This document shows, one piece after another, positions 1 through 8,606 of a stretch of DNA of 55,903 bases. The notes under the pieces are model-generated. The model did no database searches. It was not told the DNA's origin and worked only from the letters and a program-made list of their open reading frames with translations. Source of the DNA: DMER64 sp964542305 (GTDB lineage Bacteria; Bacteroidota; Bacteroidia; Bacteroidales; UBA932); contig CAZITX010000016.1 of NCBI GenBank assembly GCA_964542305.1, forward strand, positions 1 to 55,903, read 5' to 3'. Position numbers and translations under genes: made by a program. How positions within the stretch are numbered: position 1 is the first letter of the stretch; each line of letters starts with the position of its first letter.

Positions 1-1
1 C

Positions 2-895
2 CTGGACGGGATCATCGTTTATGTTGATCAAAAAGGAGAGACGCCGGTTTTATACTCGGCAGGTTGGAAAAACCGGGAACAGAAGATTCCTGCGGATCCC
101 CAATCATTGTTTAAGATCGCCAGCATCAGCAAGTTGTATATAGCCGTTGCCACCGCAAAGCTGGTGGGGGAGAACAGGCTGTCTTTGGACAAAACGCTGG
201 CGGATTATTTGCCCCAAAAGGCTCGGAGGATCGAAAACTCGGCAAATATCACTTTGCGCATGCTGGTGCAGCACAGGAGCGGGATTCCTGATTACAGCGA
301 TCATCCGGATTACCCGTGGACCAATCCCTACAAAGATGTCAAACAAACCTATGAATTGGTTTATGACAGGCCGGCCGATTTTAAACCGGGGAAAAAACAC
401 AGGTACTCAAACACCAATTATCTTTTAATTGGCGAAATACTGGACAATACATTGGGTTACAGCCATCACCAATACATAAAAGATGAAATCTTAAAGCCCC
501 TGGGCCTCACCCATACTTACAGCCTGCTAAGTGAAGTGGATCCGGAAGATGTGATGAGCGGGTATTATGTAGGCTATGAAGATGACATTAAATTCAACGA
601 TTTCATACAACCGGGAGGATCTATGGTAGCCACGGCAGCGGATGTTGGGACCTTCTTGAGGGCGTTGATTGACGGCACCTTGTTAACAGCGCAGGAACAG
701 GAAATATACTCCTCAATTTATGTGTACGAACATACCGGGTTGTTGCCCGGTTACCAAAGCATTGCAAAATACCACAAAGACATGGATGCCATTGTGGTAC
801 AGTTTGTTAATACCAGTGGCGGAAATCTCTGGAGTTTATCGGAAATCGTGTACAACCGGATTGTTAAAATAATAAGATTACAGACCGTTGACTAA
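2..895 (+). CDS. Serine hydrolase, beta-lactamase/PBP4-like (5' partial)
   Basis: The reading frame is open from the window edge, so the N-terminus and any signal peptide lie outside. All three signatures of the class C beta-lactamase/DD-peptidase fold are visible: SISK (SxxK nucleophile, nt 122-133), YSN (YxN, nt 404-412) and HTG (nt 731-739). Family knowledge: such proteins are exported carboxypeptidases, esterases or beta-lactamase relatives. The spacing from YSN to the end is normal, so only the start is missing. The substrate cannot be told from this fragment. A TTG at nt 107 lies inside the conserved domain and is not a credible start. Confidence 0.85.
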   Translation: MDGIIVYVDQKGETPVLYSAGWKNREQKIPADPQSLFKIASISKLYIAVATAKLVGENRLSLDKTLADYLPQKARRIENSANITLRMLVQHRSGIPDYSDHPDYPWTNPYKDVKQTYELVYDRPADFKPGKKHRYSNTNYLLIGEILDNTLGYSHHQYIKDEILKPLGLTHTYSLLSEVDPEDVMSGYYVGYEDDIKFNDFIQPGGSMVATAADVGTFLRALIDGTLLTAQEQEIYSSIYVYEHTGLLPGYQSIAKYHKDMDAIVVQFVNTSGGNLWSLSEIVYNRIVKIIRLQTVD

Positions 896-930
896 AGTGG
901 TTATCTAGAGACCAGAGACCGCAATCAGAG

Positions 931-1174
931 GAAGTTTCTCCACAAAAACGGCCTTATATGTGGATGAGTTGCCGAAAATCGGAGGTTTCTCCACAAAAAC
1001 GGCCTTATATGTGGATGGAAGGCGGAAAATTCGAAGTTTCTCCACAAAAACGGCCTTGTATGTGGATGAGTTGCCGAAAATCGGAGGTTTCTCCACAAAA
1101 ACAGCCTTATATGTGGATGGGCTGCCCAACCGCTTGCCCCGGGCTGCCCAACCGCTTGCCCCGGGCTGCCCAAC
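931..1174. repeat. Tandem repeat block: 4 x 51 bp plus 2.5 x 22 bp
   Basis: Four units with exact 51-bp period begin near 931, 982, 1033 and 1084. Units 1 and 3 resemble each other more than 2 and 4, so the array looks like a duplicated 102-bp dimer. Each unit holds the inverted pair TCCACA...TGTGGA around a core with GGCCTTATA. It runs directly into 22-bp GC-rich units starting GGGCTGCCCAACC at 1119, 1141 and (partial) 1163. Because 51 is a multiple of 3, several frames stay open on both strands, but their products are only repeat translations. Confidence 0.9.
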
Positions 1175-1283
1175 GCCCCCTCTCTGCAGCAAATCAGAAT
1201 TTATTCATATATTAGTTTAATTTATTGCAGATACCTGGCTTATTACGTTAAATTACTTGTGTATAAGCATTTAATATAAACCA

Positions 1284-4200
1284 ATGGTTGTCAAGAATAA
1301 TATGGAGAAAAGATTAAATAACGATTTGGAACGGATAAATGAATTGGAACAGGAGTTGCGTGAAAGCCGGGAAATTATTAAGAAGCTGAAGGATAGAGAA
1401 GAGAGGTTCCATTCCATAATTGATTATTCCCCCGACGGTGTTTTTCTTTTAGACGAAAAAGGAAAATACGTAGAGGCAAATCCTGCTGTTAGTAGAATGA
1501 CCGGGTATTCAAAGGAAGAACTGGTTACATTAAATATAAAAAACATACTTTATCAAGGAGATCTGGAAACGGGATCGCAGCTGTTCAGGGATGTAAATGA
1601 AAAAGGATACGTTCACGGAGTTACAAGGTTTATTACCAAGGAGGGAGAGATACGCTTTTGGGATGTAGCTGCCGTGAAGCTTACGGAAAATCGTTTTCTG
1701 GGATTCGTAAAGGATATCACGGAGCGCAAAAAGGCTGAAGATACGTTGATGGAACATGGTTCCCTTATTCGCCTTGCTGCAGAGAAAGCCAAACTCGGAG
1801 GATGGAGTGTGCTCCTGGATGAAAACAGATCTTATTGGTCAGATGAAGTGGCAGCCATCCATGAAATGCCTCCCGGCTACGCTCCGTTGGTGGAAGCTGG
1901 AATCAATTTTTACGCTCCCGAATGGCACGATAAAATTACAGAAGTTTTTACCAATTGTGCAAAAAACGGGGTAAGCTATGATGAAGAGATGGAGATTATC
2001 ACTGCAACGGGCAAGAGGGTCTGGATCAGAACAATTGGAGAGGCAGTCAGAGATGAAACCGGGAAAATTTACAAAGTACAAGGGGCTTTTCAGGATATAT
2101 CAGAGAAAAAAGCAGCAGAAGCAAAAATCAGGGAGAAAGACCTTGAATTCCGGAAACTTTCTGCCAATGTTCCCGATCTGATTTTTCAGTTTACCCGCAG
2201 GCCGGACGGGTCTTATTTTGTCCCAATAGCTTCTGATGGCATAAAAAACATATTCGGCTGCCGGCCGCAGGATGTGGCAGATAATTTTGATGCCATAGCA
2301 CGTGTCCTGCATCCCGATGATGCAGAGCGGGTAATTGCAGATATTGAATACTCGGCCCGGCACCTGACTAATTTATCCCATGAATTCAGAGTGCTTATCC
2401 CGGGCAAACCCGTTCAATGGATCTTGTCCCGTTCTACACCGGAAAAATTGCCGGACGGTAGTGTTACCTGGTACGGGTTCAACGCAAATATCACGGAACG
2501 CAAGCAGGTAGAGGAAACACTCAAGGAAAGCGCAACCGGTTTAAGAGAAGCACAGCGATTGGCAAATATCGGGAATTGGACATGGAATCTTGAGACCGGG
2601 GAGCTTCGTCTCTCAGATGAAATGTACAATATCATTGGTATGGAAAAAACCGCGGAAGCGTTGGATGTCAGTAGTCACCAAAAATATTATACGTCCGAAA
2701 GCTGGGAGAAATTCAGCAAAGCCACCCAGAATGCAATAAGGACGGGTAAATCCTATGAAATTGAACTGGATGTATTACCTGCAAATGGAAATAAACGCTA
2801 CACCGTAGCCAGAGGTGAGGCCCTGTATGGCCCCGACGGAAAAATTGAAAAACTATCGGGAACCCTGCAGGATATTACCTACCGCAAACAAGCAGAGATA
2901 ATCAAACAATCGCAATACAACATTGCCCTGGCAACCATTACCACAAGAAATTTCAACGATTTGATTGATATCATCAGAAAAGAACTGGATAAAATATTTG
3001 ATGCAAAAAACTTTTTCATTGCCTTATACAACCAGGAAACCGGGATGCTGTATTCGCCGCTTTTTACAGATGAAAAAGACGATATACGGGAATGGCCTGC
3101 TGAAAAATCGTTAACAGGCTATCTGATCAAACAAGATCGTCCGTTGCTTTTGCAAAAAAGTGAAATCTTACGTTTGCATGAAGAAGGATTGATTGAAATA
3201 ATGGGCCCTTTGGCCGAGGCCTGGATGGGAGTCCCCTTGAAAGTGAATGAAAATATGTTGGGAGCTGTGGTATTTCAAAACTACTACAACGCCAATGTTT
3301 ATGACCAATCAAGCCTTGAAGTCCTGGAATTGATTGCTCATGAACTGAGTCTTTTCATTGACCGTCAAAATGCAGAGGATAAAGCACATAAATTAACAAA
3401 GGCTGTTGAGCAAAGCTCAGTCGCTGTTATCATAACAAACAGGCAAGGTCGCATTGAATACGTAAATCCGTTCTTTACCCAATTGACAGGATATAGTGTA
3501 GAAGAAGTCAGGGGGCAAATCCCGGGCATTTTACAAGAGGGTAATCAGTCCAAAGAATTCCACAGGAAGCTGTGGGATGTCATTCTTTCCGGGAAGAACT
3601 GGGAAGGCGAATTCATAGATAAAAAGAAAACGGGGGAACTTTACTGGGGACAGGCTGTTATTTCACCCATTGTGAATGCAGACGGAATGATTACCAATTT
3701 TGTAAGTATAAATGAGGACATCACCGACAGGAAGAAAATGGTTGAAGACTTGATCCTGGCAAAGGATAAAGCGCAACAGAGCGATCAGTTAAAATCGGCT
3801 TTCCTGGCAAATATGAGTCACGAAATACGTACTCCCATGAACGGGATATTAGGTTTTTTGGAATTATTGAGCGAACCCGATCTGGGTGAAGATGTGAAGG
3901 CCGGATATTTAGATATTGTAAAAAAGAGCGGACAAAGGCTTTTGAGCACCATTAATGACATTATAGAAATTTCAAAAATCGAATCGGGCGACATGAAGGT
4001 ATCCATGCAAGAGATACAATTGTCGCAATTTTTGTCCTACTATTATGATTTCTTTTTACCCCAGGCAAAAGGAAAAGGCTTGCAGCTTGAGTTCGTCCCG
4101 TGCAAGAGTAACCCGGATACCATTGTTTCTGATAACAGCAAATTGGATTCCATTCTGACCAACCTGATTAAGAACGCCATAAAATTTACAGAGAAGGGCA

Positions 4201-4892
4201 AGATTGAATTCGGGTGTGAACAAAAAGACAAGAACACTTTGCTCTTTTTTGTGAAAGACACCGGCAGAGGAATTCATCCGGACAAAATTGATCTTGTTTT
4301 TGAACGGTTCATACAGGCAGACAATCTGAATACAAGAGGTTATGAAGGTTCCGGGCTGGGCCTTTCCATAACAAAAGCCTATGTTGAATACCTGGGCGGG
4401 AAAATATGGGTGGAATCCGAGCCCGGAAAAGGCAGTTCTTTCTTCTTTACCCTGCCAATTGTTGAAAATGAGCATGAATCATCTGTAATTACCCGGAATC
4501 AAGAGGACAGGTCCACCCCGTTACCCAAAAAACTTAAATTGCTTATAACAGAAGATGATAACGTAAGCTTTATGTTCTTGGAGGCTGTTTTGAAAAAGTA
4601 TGACTTTGAAATAAACAGGTGTGTCAATGGGCAGGAAGCCGTACAATACTGTCAGTCGAATCCGGATGTTGATCTGATATTGATGGATATAGGGATGCGC
4701 GTCATGGACGGTTATGAAGCGACGCGTCGCATCAGAGAATTTAACAAAAATGTTGTTATTATTGCTCAAACAGCTTTTGCCATTTCCAGTGACAGTGAAA
4801 AAGTAAAGGAAGCAGGCTGCAATGATTACCTCGCAAAACCAATTAACAAAGAGCGTTTGTTTGAAATAATCCGGCAATATTTCAATACATAA
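1284..4892 (+). CDS. Hybrid sensor histidine kinase/response regulator (PAS-PAS-PAS-PAS-GAF-PAS-HisKA-HATPase-REC)
   Basis: 1202 residues. A short N-terminal coiled coil (about 1-40) precedes PAS-like domains at roughly 40-150, 160-280, 285-410 and 420-535, a GAF domain near 545-700, another PAS near 705-830, HisKA with MSHEIRTPMNG (phospho-acceptor H846), an HATPase domain with N box NLIKNAIKF and G boxes DTGRGI and GLGLS, and a C-terminal receiver with phospho-acceptor D1135 in LMDIGM, acidic pair EDD and the KPI lysine. No transmembrane segment or DNA-binding output is visible, so it is probably a cytosolic sensor passing phosphate to an unlinked HPt or regulator. Its end overlaps the convergent radical SAM gene by 11 bp. 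ATG 1302 is an alternative start. The ligands are unknown. Confidence 0.93.
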   Translation: MVVKNNMEKRLNNDLERINELEQELRESREIIKKLKDREERFHSIIDYSPDGVFLLDEKGKYVEANPAVSRMTGYSKEELVTLNIKNILYQGDLETGSQLFRDVNEKGYVHGVTRFITKEGEIRFWDVAAVKLTENRFLGFVKDITERKKAEDTLMEHGSLIRLAAEKAKLGGWSVLLDENRSYWSDEVAAIHEMPPGYAPLVEAGINFYAPEWHDKITEVFTNCAKNGVSYDEEMEIITATGKRVWIRTIGEAVRDETGKIYKVQGAFQDISEKKAAEAKIREKDLEFRKLSANVPDLIFQFTRRPDGSYFVPIASDGIKNIFGCRPQDVADNFDAIARVLHPDDAERVIADIEYSARHLTNLSHEFRVLIPGKPVQWILSRSTPEKLPDGSVTWYGFNANITERKQVEETLKESATGLREAQRLANIGNWTWNLETGELRLSDEMYNIIGMEKTAEALDVSSHQKYYTSESWEKFSKATQNAIRTGKSYEIELDVLPANGNKRYTVARGEALYGPDGKIEKLSGTLQDITYRKQAEIIKQSQYNIALATITTRNFNDLIDIIRKELDKIFDAKNFFIALYNQETGMLYSPLFTDEKDDIREWPAEKSLTGYLIKQDRPLLLQKSEILRLHEEGLIEIMGPLAEAWMGVPLKVNENMLGAVVFQNYYNANVYDQSSLEVLELIAHELSLFIDRQNAEDKAHKLTKAVEQSSVAVIITNRQGRIEYVNPFFTQLTGYSVEEVRGQIPGILQEGNQSKEFHRKLWDVILSGKNWEGEFIDKKKTGELYWGQAVISPIVNADGMITNFVSINEDITDRKKMVEDLILAKDKAQQSDQLKSAFLANMSHEIRTPMNGILGFLELLSEPDLGEDVKAGYLDIVKKSGQRLLSTINDIIEISKIESGDMKVSMQEIQLSQFLSYYYDFFLPQAKGKGLQLEFVPCKSNPDTIVSDNSKLDSILTNLIKNAIKFTEKGKIEFGCEQKDKNTLLFFVKDTGRGIHPDKIDLVFERFIQADNLNTRGYEGSGLGLSITKAYVEYLGGKIWVESEPGKGSSFFFTLPIVENEHESSVITRNQEDRSTPLPKKLKLLITEDDNVSFMFLEAVLKKYDFEINRCVNGQEAVQYCQSNPDVDLILMDIGMRVMDGYEATRRIREFNKNVVIIAQTAFAISSDSEKVKEAGCNDYLAKPINKERLFEIIRQYFNT

Positions 4893-6237
4893 GATACTCC
4901 CACAACGGCCCTCGTTTTTTCTTGGCGCGGAACCGGTCAATGACCTCCTGTGATCCGAATCCCGGGAAAATCCACCGTTGCCCGCAGGCCAGGGCACGTT
5001 CTTTTATAGAGCTGATATCCACATTTTTGGACAGGTAATAAACGGGACGCAGCAGATCATCGGAGGGTTGGATCACTCCTTCCTCCAAAGCAATCCGGTA
5101 CAGCCGGGTGCGCGGGTAAATGCGCATGCCCACAAACGGGAAAAAGAGGGTTAAGCCCAATTCCCGGGACCGCTCAAACGTCTGGTCCAGCGTCCGGTCC
5201 GTCTCCCCGTAACCGCCCAGGATCATGAAATGCGCATGAAAAATGCCCAATTGGGACGCGTTCAGGCTTTGTTGTTTGATATCTGAAAAACGGAAGCTCT
5301 TGTTGTAGTTCTCCAGTTGAATGTCAGATAAGGAATCGGTGCCCCATTCAATGTGCTTCAATCCTGCTTTCTGGTACAGTTCCAGGTCCTGGTAAGTCAA
5401 ATTGTAAGGGGTGAAATAGGCCCCCCATTTCACGTGTACGTTGCTTTCAATCAGACGCGTGGCCAGTTCCCGGTTGTATTCCCTGTTAATGTTGAAAACG
5501 GAATCTGTAAAGAAAAGGTAATCAACGCCTTTGCTGTAATACAACTCTTTAATGTTCTCCACTACAGAAGCGGGATCCAGCAAACGGACGCGGGGCCCTT
5601 CAATATTGGGATAACTGCAATAAATGCAACCGTAAGGACAGCCTCTTTTTGTCTGAATATTCAGCATCCCGCTTTTATCAAAATAGAAATGGGCCGTGTC
5701 CGGTTCAACATGAAAAGCTAACGAAGAAATGTATTGTTTGTGCTCGTTGATCCCCACACTGCCGTCGGCTTTGCGGTAAACCAGACCGTCAATGCCGGTG
5801 GGATCTTCGTTGTTTTCCAAAGCCGAGATGAGTTTGCAGATGCTCTCTTCCCCTTCCCCCTGGATCCCCCAATCCGGGCCGAGTTCGTTAAAAATCACAT
5901 CGGGAAAAACCGAGAAACCCGAGCCGCCCATCAGCACCACGGCACGGCTGTTCTGCCGGATGGTCTGCATCACCTGGCGGTAGTGGTCCACAAAGCAGTA
6001 CTGTTGGTAATAATTGGTATCGTCCACATTCCGGAGCGATACGCCAATGTAATCAAAGTTTCCCCGTTGTAAGAACAGTGCCAGGTCAGCGTGGCCACCC
6101 AGGTTGAAATCAAAGATATCCAGTTGCCAGGTGGGCATCTTTTCCTTCAAATATGTCGCAATATAGGAGATTCCGATAGGGTATATAGGGTAGGGATCCT
6201 GGTAATTGTTGGCAGAGATCAGTGCAATTTTCTTCAT
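4882..6237 (-). CDS. B12-binding domain radical SAM protein
   Basis: About 451 residues from the preferred ATG at 6237 (three codons inside the longest frame). The N-terminal ~130 residues resemble a cobalamin-binding Rossmann domain, including a VVLMGGSGFS stretch. The central part carries the radical SAM cluster motif in GCPYGCIYCSYP (CxxxCxxC), followed by TIM-barrel-like strands (LFFTDSVFN, EWGTDSL). This architecture is typical of class B radical SAM methyltransferases and related enzymes; the substrate cannot be predicted. A perfect TATCTTTG box ends 6 nt before the ATG, which supports this start and suggests a leaderless mRNA. The 3' end overlaps the histidine kinase gene on the other strand. 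Confidence 0.88.
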   Translation of the reverse strand: MKKIALISANNYQDPYPIYPIGISYIATYLKEKMPTWQLDIFDFNLGGHADLALFLQRGNFDYIGVSLRNVDDTNYYQQYCFVDHYRQVMQTIRQNSRAVVLMGGSGFSVFPDVIFNELGPDWGIQGEGEESICKLISALENNEDPTGIDGLVYRKADGSVGINEHKQYISSLAFHVEPDTAHFYFDKSGMLNIQTKRGCPYGCIYCSYPNIEGPRVRLLDPASVVENIKELYYSKGVDYLFFTDSVFNINREYNRELATRLIESNVHVKWGAYFTPYNLTYQDLELYQKAGLKHIEWGTDSLSDIQLENYNKSFRFSDIKQQSLNASQLGIFHAHFMILGGYGETDRTLDQTFERSRELGLTLFFPFVGMRIYPRTRLYRIALEEGVIQPSDDLLRPVYYLSKNVDISSIKERALACGQRWIFPGFGSQEVIDRFRAKKKRGPLWEYLMY

Positions 6238-6243
6238 AGATAA

Positions 6244-6251
6244 CAAAGATA
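6244..6251 (-). promoter_or_regulatory. Bacteroidota-type -7 box (TATCTTTG)
   Basis: On the minus strand TATCTTTG matches the TAnnTTTG -7 consensus and is followed by 6 nt and then the ATG of the radical SAM gene. No TTTG -33 element is seen at the usual ~19-nt spacing. Transcription would start at or next to the A of the ATG. Confidence 0.5.
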
Positions 6252-6283
6252 CTCTTTAAACTCTTTGATTGGATCATTCTTTA

Positions 6284-7213
6284 CTATGTGGCTGTTTCAA
6301 AATCTCCCTCGTCCAATGTTACCACGTATTTTTGACCGCGCATAAAGCCTCCAGCCGGGGGTGTCTTGGTGAGGGTTTTCAAAGTACCGTTGCTGGTGAT
6401 CTCAATCCGGGACGTTTCCTGTGTCCCCGGCAGGATCATCATGAAAACACTTACAGGTGTAGTCGAAAGGGTAATGGGAGAAATAAAGGTTACCGACATC
6501 TTTGTTGAGGTACTTACTTTATCTGTAATGGTATAGTTTCCTGCACCGGGATCCTGCGTGATATCAATGGTTCCCCCGCTAAAACCCAGGGGATGCGACC
6601 CCCAAAGATCCACCCGGGACAATTGTTCTCCGCTCCCGGTAATCCTGAATTCTATAAGCGCGAATACGTGATGGAACGTCAGGCCCACCGCCTCTGCCAC
6701 CTGGCCCGGTGTTCCCGGGGCATTTACCTTCACTGCCCCGCCTACCATGAAATCAAGGGGCCCAATATGGCTGCTGTTGTTGGCCCCCGACTGAAACTGG
6801 ACGCTGCTCAAAGAGACGGGAACGGCCGTAGGTCCCCCCGAATAGCCGCTGTCGTAAGGGTAGTACGCGTAAAACGTATGCTCAGCCCCGGCTTCTCCCC
6901 AGTACATGGATCCCGTAAAGGCCGAGGAACTTGCCGAGTTTTGGGCCGTAAAGGGCACGTTGTAGGCCGGCGGGGTGCCTCCTTGCGAGGTCCTTCCCTG
7001 GGCCGAGAACATGCCAATCTGATCGCTGCCGCCCTTCCAGTATGTACGGGTTTCATCCCGGAGCGTGGTCCGTGATGCCGGATCTTCCGTGGATCCGGTA
7101 AAAGAAATAGGAGCCATAGCCGTAAATCCCGGGTCCGGAGTATTCCGGGGCGTGCACGACGCAAAAACAAAAAACAAGAGAACCGCGGTTTCCGTGTGCT
7201 TCAAAAACTTCAT
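6284..7213 (-). CDS. Fimbrillin-family-like surface lipoprotein
   Basis: From ATG 7213 the product is about 309 residues and starts with a lipoprotein signal peptide (FFVFASC lipobox, Cys about 20). After it come features of the Bacteroidales fimbrillin/Mfa-like fold: an N-terminal segment with SRTTLRDETRTYWKGG and DQIGMFS, a middle part with FHHVFALIEFRI, and a C-terminal GGFMRGQKYVVTL strand. Proteins of this group are secreted as lipoproteins and become fimbrial subunits or outer-membrane anchors. An upstream in-frame ATG at 7237 would put extra residues before the signal sequence and overlap the small ORF upstream. No fimbrial assembly partners are adjacent, so a stand-alone adhesin-like role is possible. 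Confidence 0.7.
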   Translation of the reverse strand: MKFLKHTETAVLLFFVFASCTPRNTPDPGFTAMAPISFTGSTEDPASRTTLRDETRTYWKGGSDQIGMFSAQGRTSQGGTPPAYNVPFTAQNSASSSAFTGSMYWGEAGAEHTFYAYYPYDSGYSGGPTAVPVSLSSVQFQSGANNSSHIGPLDFMVGGAVKVNAPGTPGQVAEAVGLTFHHVFALIEFRITGSGEQLSRVDLWGSHPLGFSGGTIDITQDPGAGNYTITDKVSTSTKMSVTFISPITLSTTPVSVFMMILPGTQETSRIEITSNGTLKTLTKTPPAGGFMRGQKYVVTLDEGDFETAT

Positions 7214-7233
7214 GATTGTATGTAAGGGGCCAA

Positions 7234-7395
7234 TCACCAGCCGGTGGATTCCCAGTCAGACGTAGAAGAAAGAGAACCGGCAAAGCCCTTTTCCTGCTTA
7301 ATATCTACAATGGTAATGCAAGAAGGAATGTAGTCGTTCTGAGATGAATCGGTAAGCCGGGTCACAGATTGGCCATAATTAATCTTGGAATTCAT
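7234..7395 (-). CDS. Small hypothetical protein upstream of the fimbrillin-like gene
   Basis: A 53-residue frame from ATG 7395 (MNSKINYGQS...) ends in SDWESTGW and stops 20 nt before the preferred start of the fimbrillin-like gene on the same strand. Short, acidic, Gly/Ser-rich proteins ending in Trp are often found next to Bacteroidales surface lipoprotein genes, so this is plausibly a real co-transcribed gene. I do not recognise a domain. The frame extends upstream to 7482, but that part is less likely to be translated. Confidence 0.45.
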   Translation of the reverse strand: MNSKINYGQSVTRLTDSSQNDYIPSCITIVDIKQEKGFAGSLSSTSDWESTGW

Positions 7396-7837
7396 TATTC
7401 CAAAATTAGAAAAAAATCCCAAAAACTTTGCACAGAAAGCTTTTTTTTCATCGGTTTTTCCGACAAGGCTTGTAAAAGACACTGTGAACGTTTAATTTTT
7501 TAACGAACTATTGTTACTACAATACAACCTGAAAATCACATTTTCAAGGTGCCATGCATAAAGTCTTGACAAACCTCCATCTTCCATGAAAGAAAAGTAT
7601 ATAATGATCACCCCCAAAAAGCCGCATTTCTCAACCCATGACGGAACTTGACTCTTGGGAAGCCGGTTAAATCAGTATATAGAAAACTTGGTACAGGGAA
7701 CAATAAAATACTCGGGAACCAGTTTTACGGTACGAAATTCAATGCATCCCACACATCCAAAACATTCTGTTTTGCCAATGCCTCGTACTTCTCCTCAACC
7801 CCTTCGCCCCAAAAAGCGGCAACCACGTATTGCATGA
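7396..7837. other. Intergenic stretch with no convincing gene
   Basis: The region between the small ORF and the phosphoesterase holds only short overlapping frames on both strands with no recognisable motifs. It ends next to an 11-T homopolymer (7845-7855). It could be the decayed 5' part of the phosphoesterase gene, but I cannot align it to a family. Confidence 0.4.
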
Positions 7838-7885
7838 GAAATTGTTTTTTTTTTTGGTGAAAGTTATTGCGGTGAGTGGTACAGT

Positions 7886-8557
7886 GTGAATACGTTTGAC
7901 ACCTCCTCCCCCGTGTGTCATTTTTCGGTGATCAATGATATACATCTTCATACCAAAGACTATACCGCTCTGGCCAGGCAGATTGACTCAAATGACACCG
8001 GTTTTATTTTCCTCAATGGTGATATCATTTCTGCCAACCATTACAATATAGACAGCCTGGCGCTTTTTGAGATAGAACCGTTAGCAGAGTACGCCCACTG
8101 CATGCCTGTCATGTTTGCCCGTGGCAACCATGAGGGCAGGGGAAACGGTATCAGGAATGTTGCAAAGATATTCCCTAATGATGTCTCGGACGGATTTTAC
8201 TATACATTCCGTGAGGGTCCGGTAGCCTTTATTGTATTTGACGGAGGTGAAACCAATGCGAAAAGATCCAGGCATTACTGTGGAACAGAAGTATATGAGC
8301 AATATATGATGGAACAAATAGAGTGGGCCAGGCAAGCCATGAATGATTCCCTGTTTAGGAGTGCCCCGGTAAAAGTATGCCTTGCCCATGTACCCATGAT
8401 AGATCATCCCGACCAGACTGAATATCACATACAGAGGTGGATGCACAAACATTTTGTTCCAATGCTCAACCAGTCTGGAATTGATTTAATGATAGGCGCC
8501 GATCTTCATGAATATATGTATTTTGAACGAGGCCCCATGCAAAACGATTTCCCTTAA
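7886..8557 (+). CDS. Calcineurin-like metallophosphoesterase, probably decayed at both ends
   Basis: The 223-residue frame shows the metallophosphoesterase motifs in order: NDIHLH (DxH), LNGDI (GD), RGNHEG (GNHE) and LAHVPM. The last motif, normally GHxH, is degenerate here (GADLHEY). The frame stops right after FERGPMQNDFP, where homologues usually continue for several tens of residues. In another frame the next codons read KAGVSNNEFYHVL, which looks like a continuation after a frameshift. Upstream, the frame is open to 7838 through an 11-T run, so the GTG at 7886 may not be the original start. I think this is a frameshifted remnant of a larger exported phosphoesterase. Confidence 0.6.
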   Translation: MNTFDTSSPVCHFSVINDIHLHTKDYTALARQIDSNDTGFIFLNGDIISANHYNIDSLALFEIEPLAEYAHCMPVMFARGNHEGRGNGIRNVAKIFPNDVSDGFYYTFREGPVAFIVFDGGETNAKRSRHYCGTEVYEQYMMEQIEWARQAMNDSLFRSAPVKVCLAHVPMIDHPDQTEYHIQRWMHKHFVPMLNQSGIDLMIGADLHEYMYFERGPMQNDFP

Positions 8558-8606
8558 AGCCGGGGTTTCTAATAACGAGTTTTACCATGTCCTCACCGGC
8601 AAGAAC

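Noticed and set aside
107..895. TTG at 107 as the start of the first gene
   Set aside because: The frame is open to the window edge and the start would remove conserved sequence just before the SxxK motif.
931..1118. Possible CRISPR array
   Set aside because: Units are contiguous with no unique spacers and no cas genes are nearby.
905..1220. Four open frames of 82-95 codons on both strands across the 51-bp repeats
   Set aside because: They exist only because the repeat length is a multiple of three; the products are repetitive, strand-symmetric and have no domain features.
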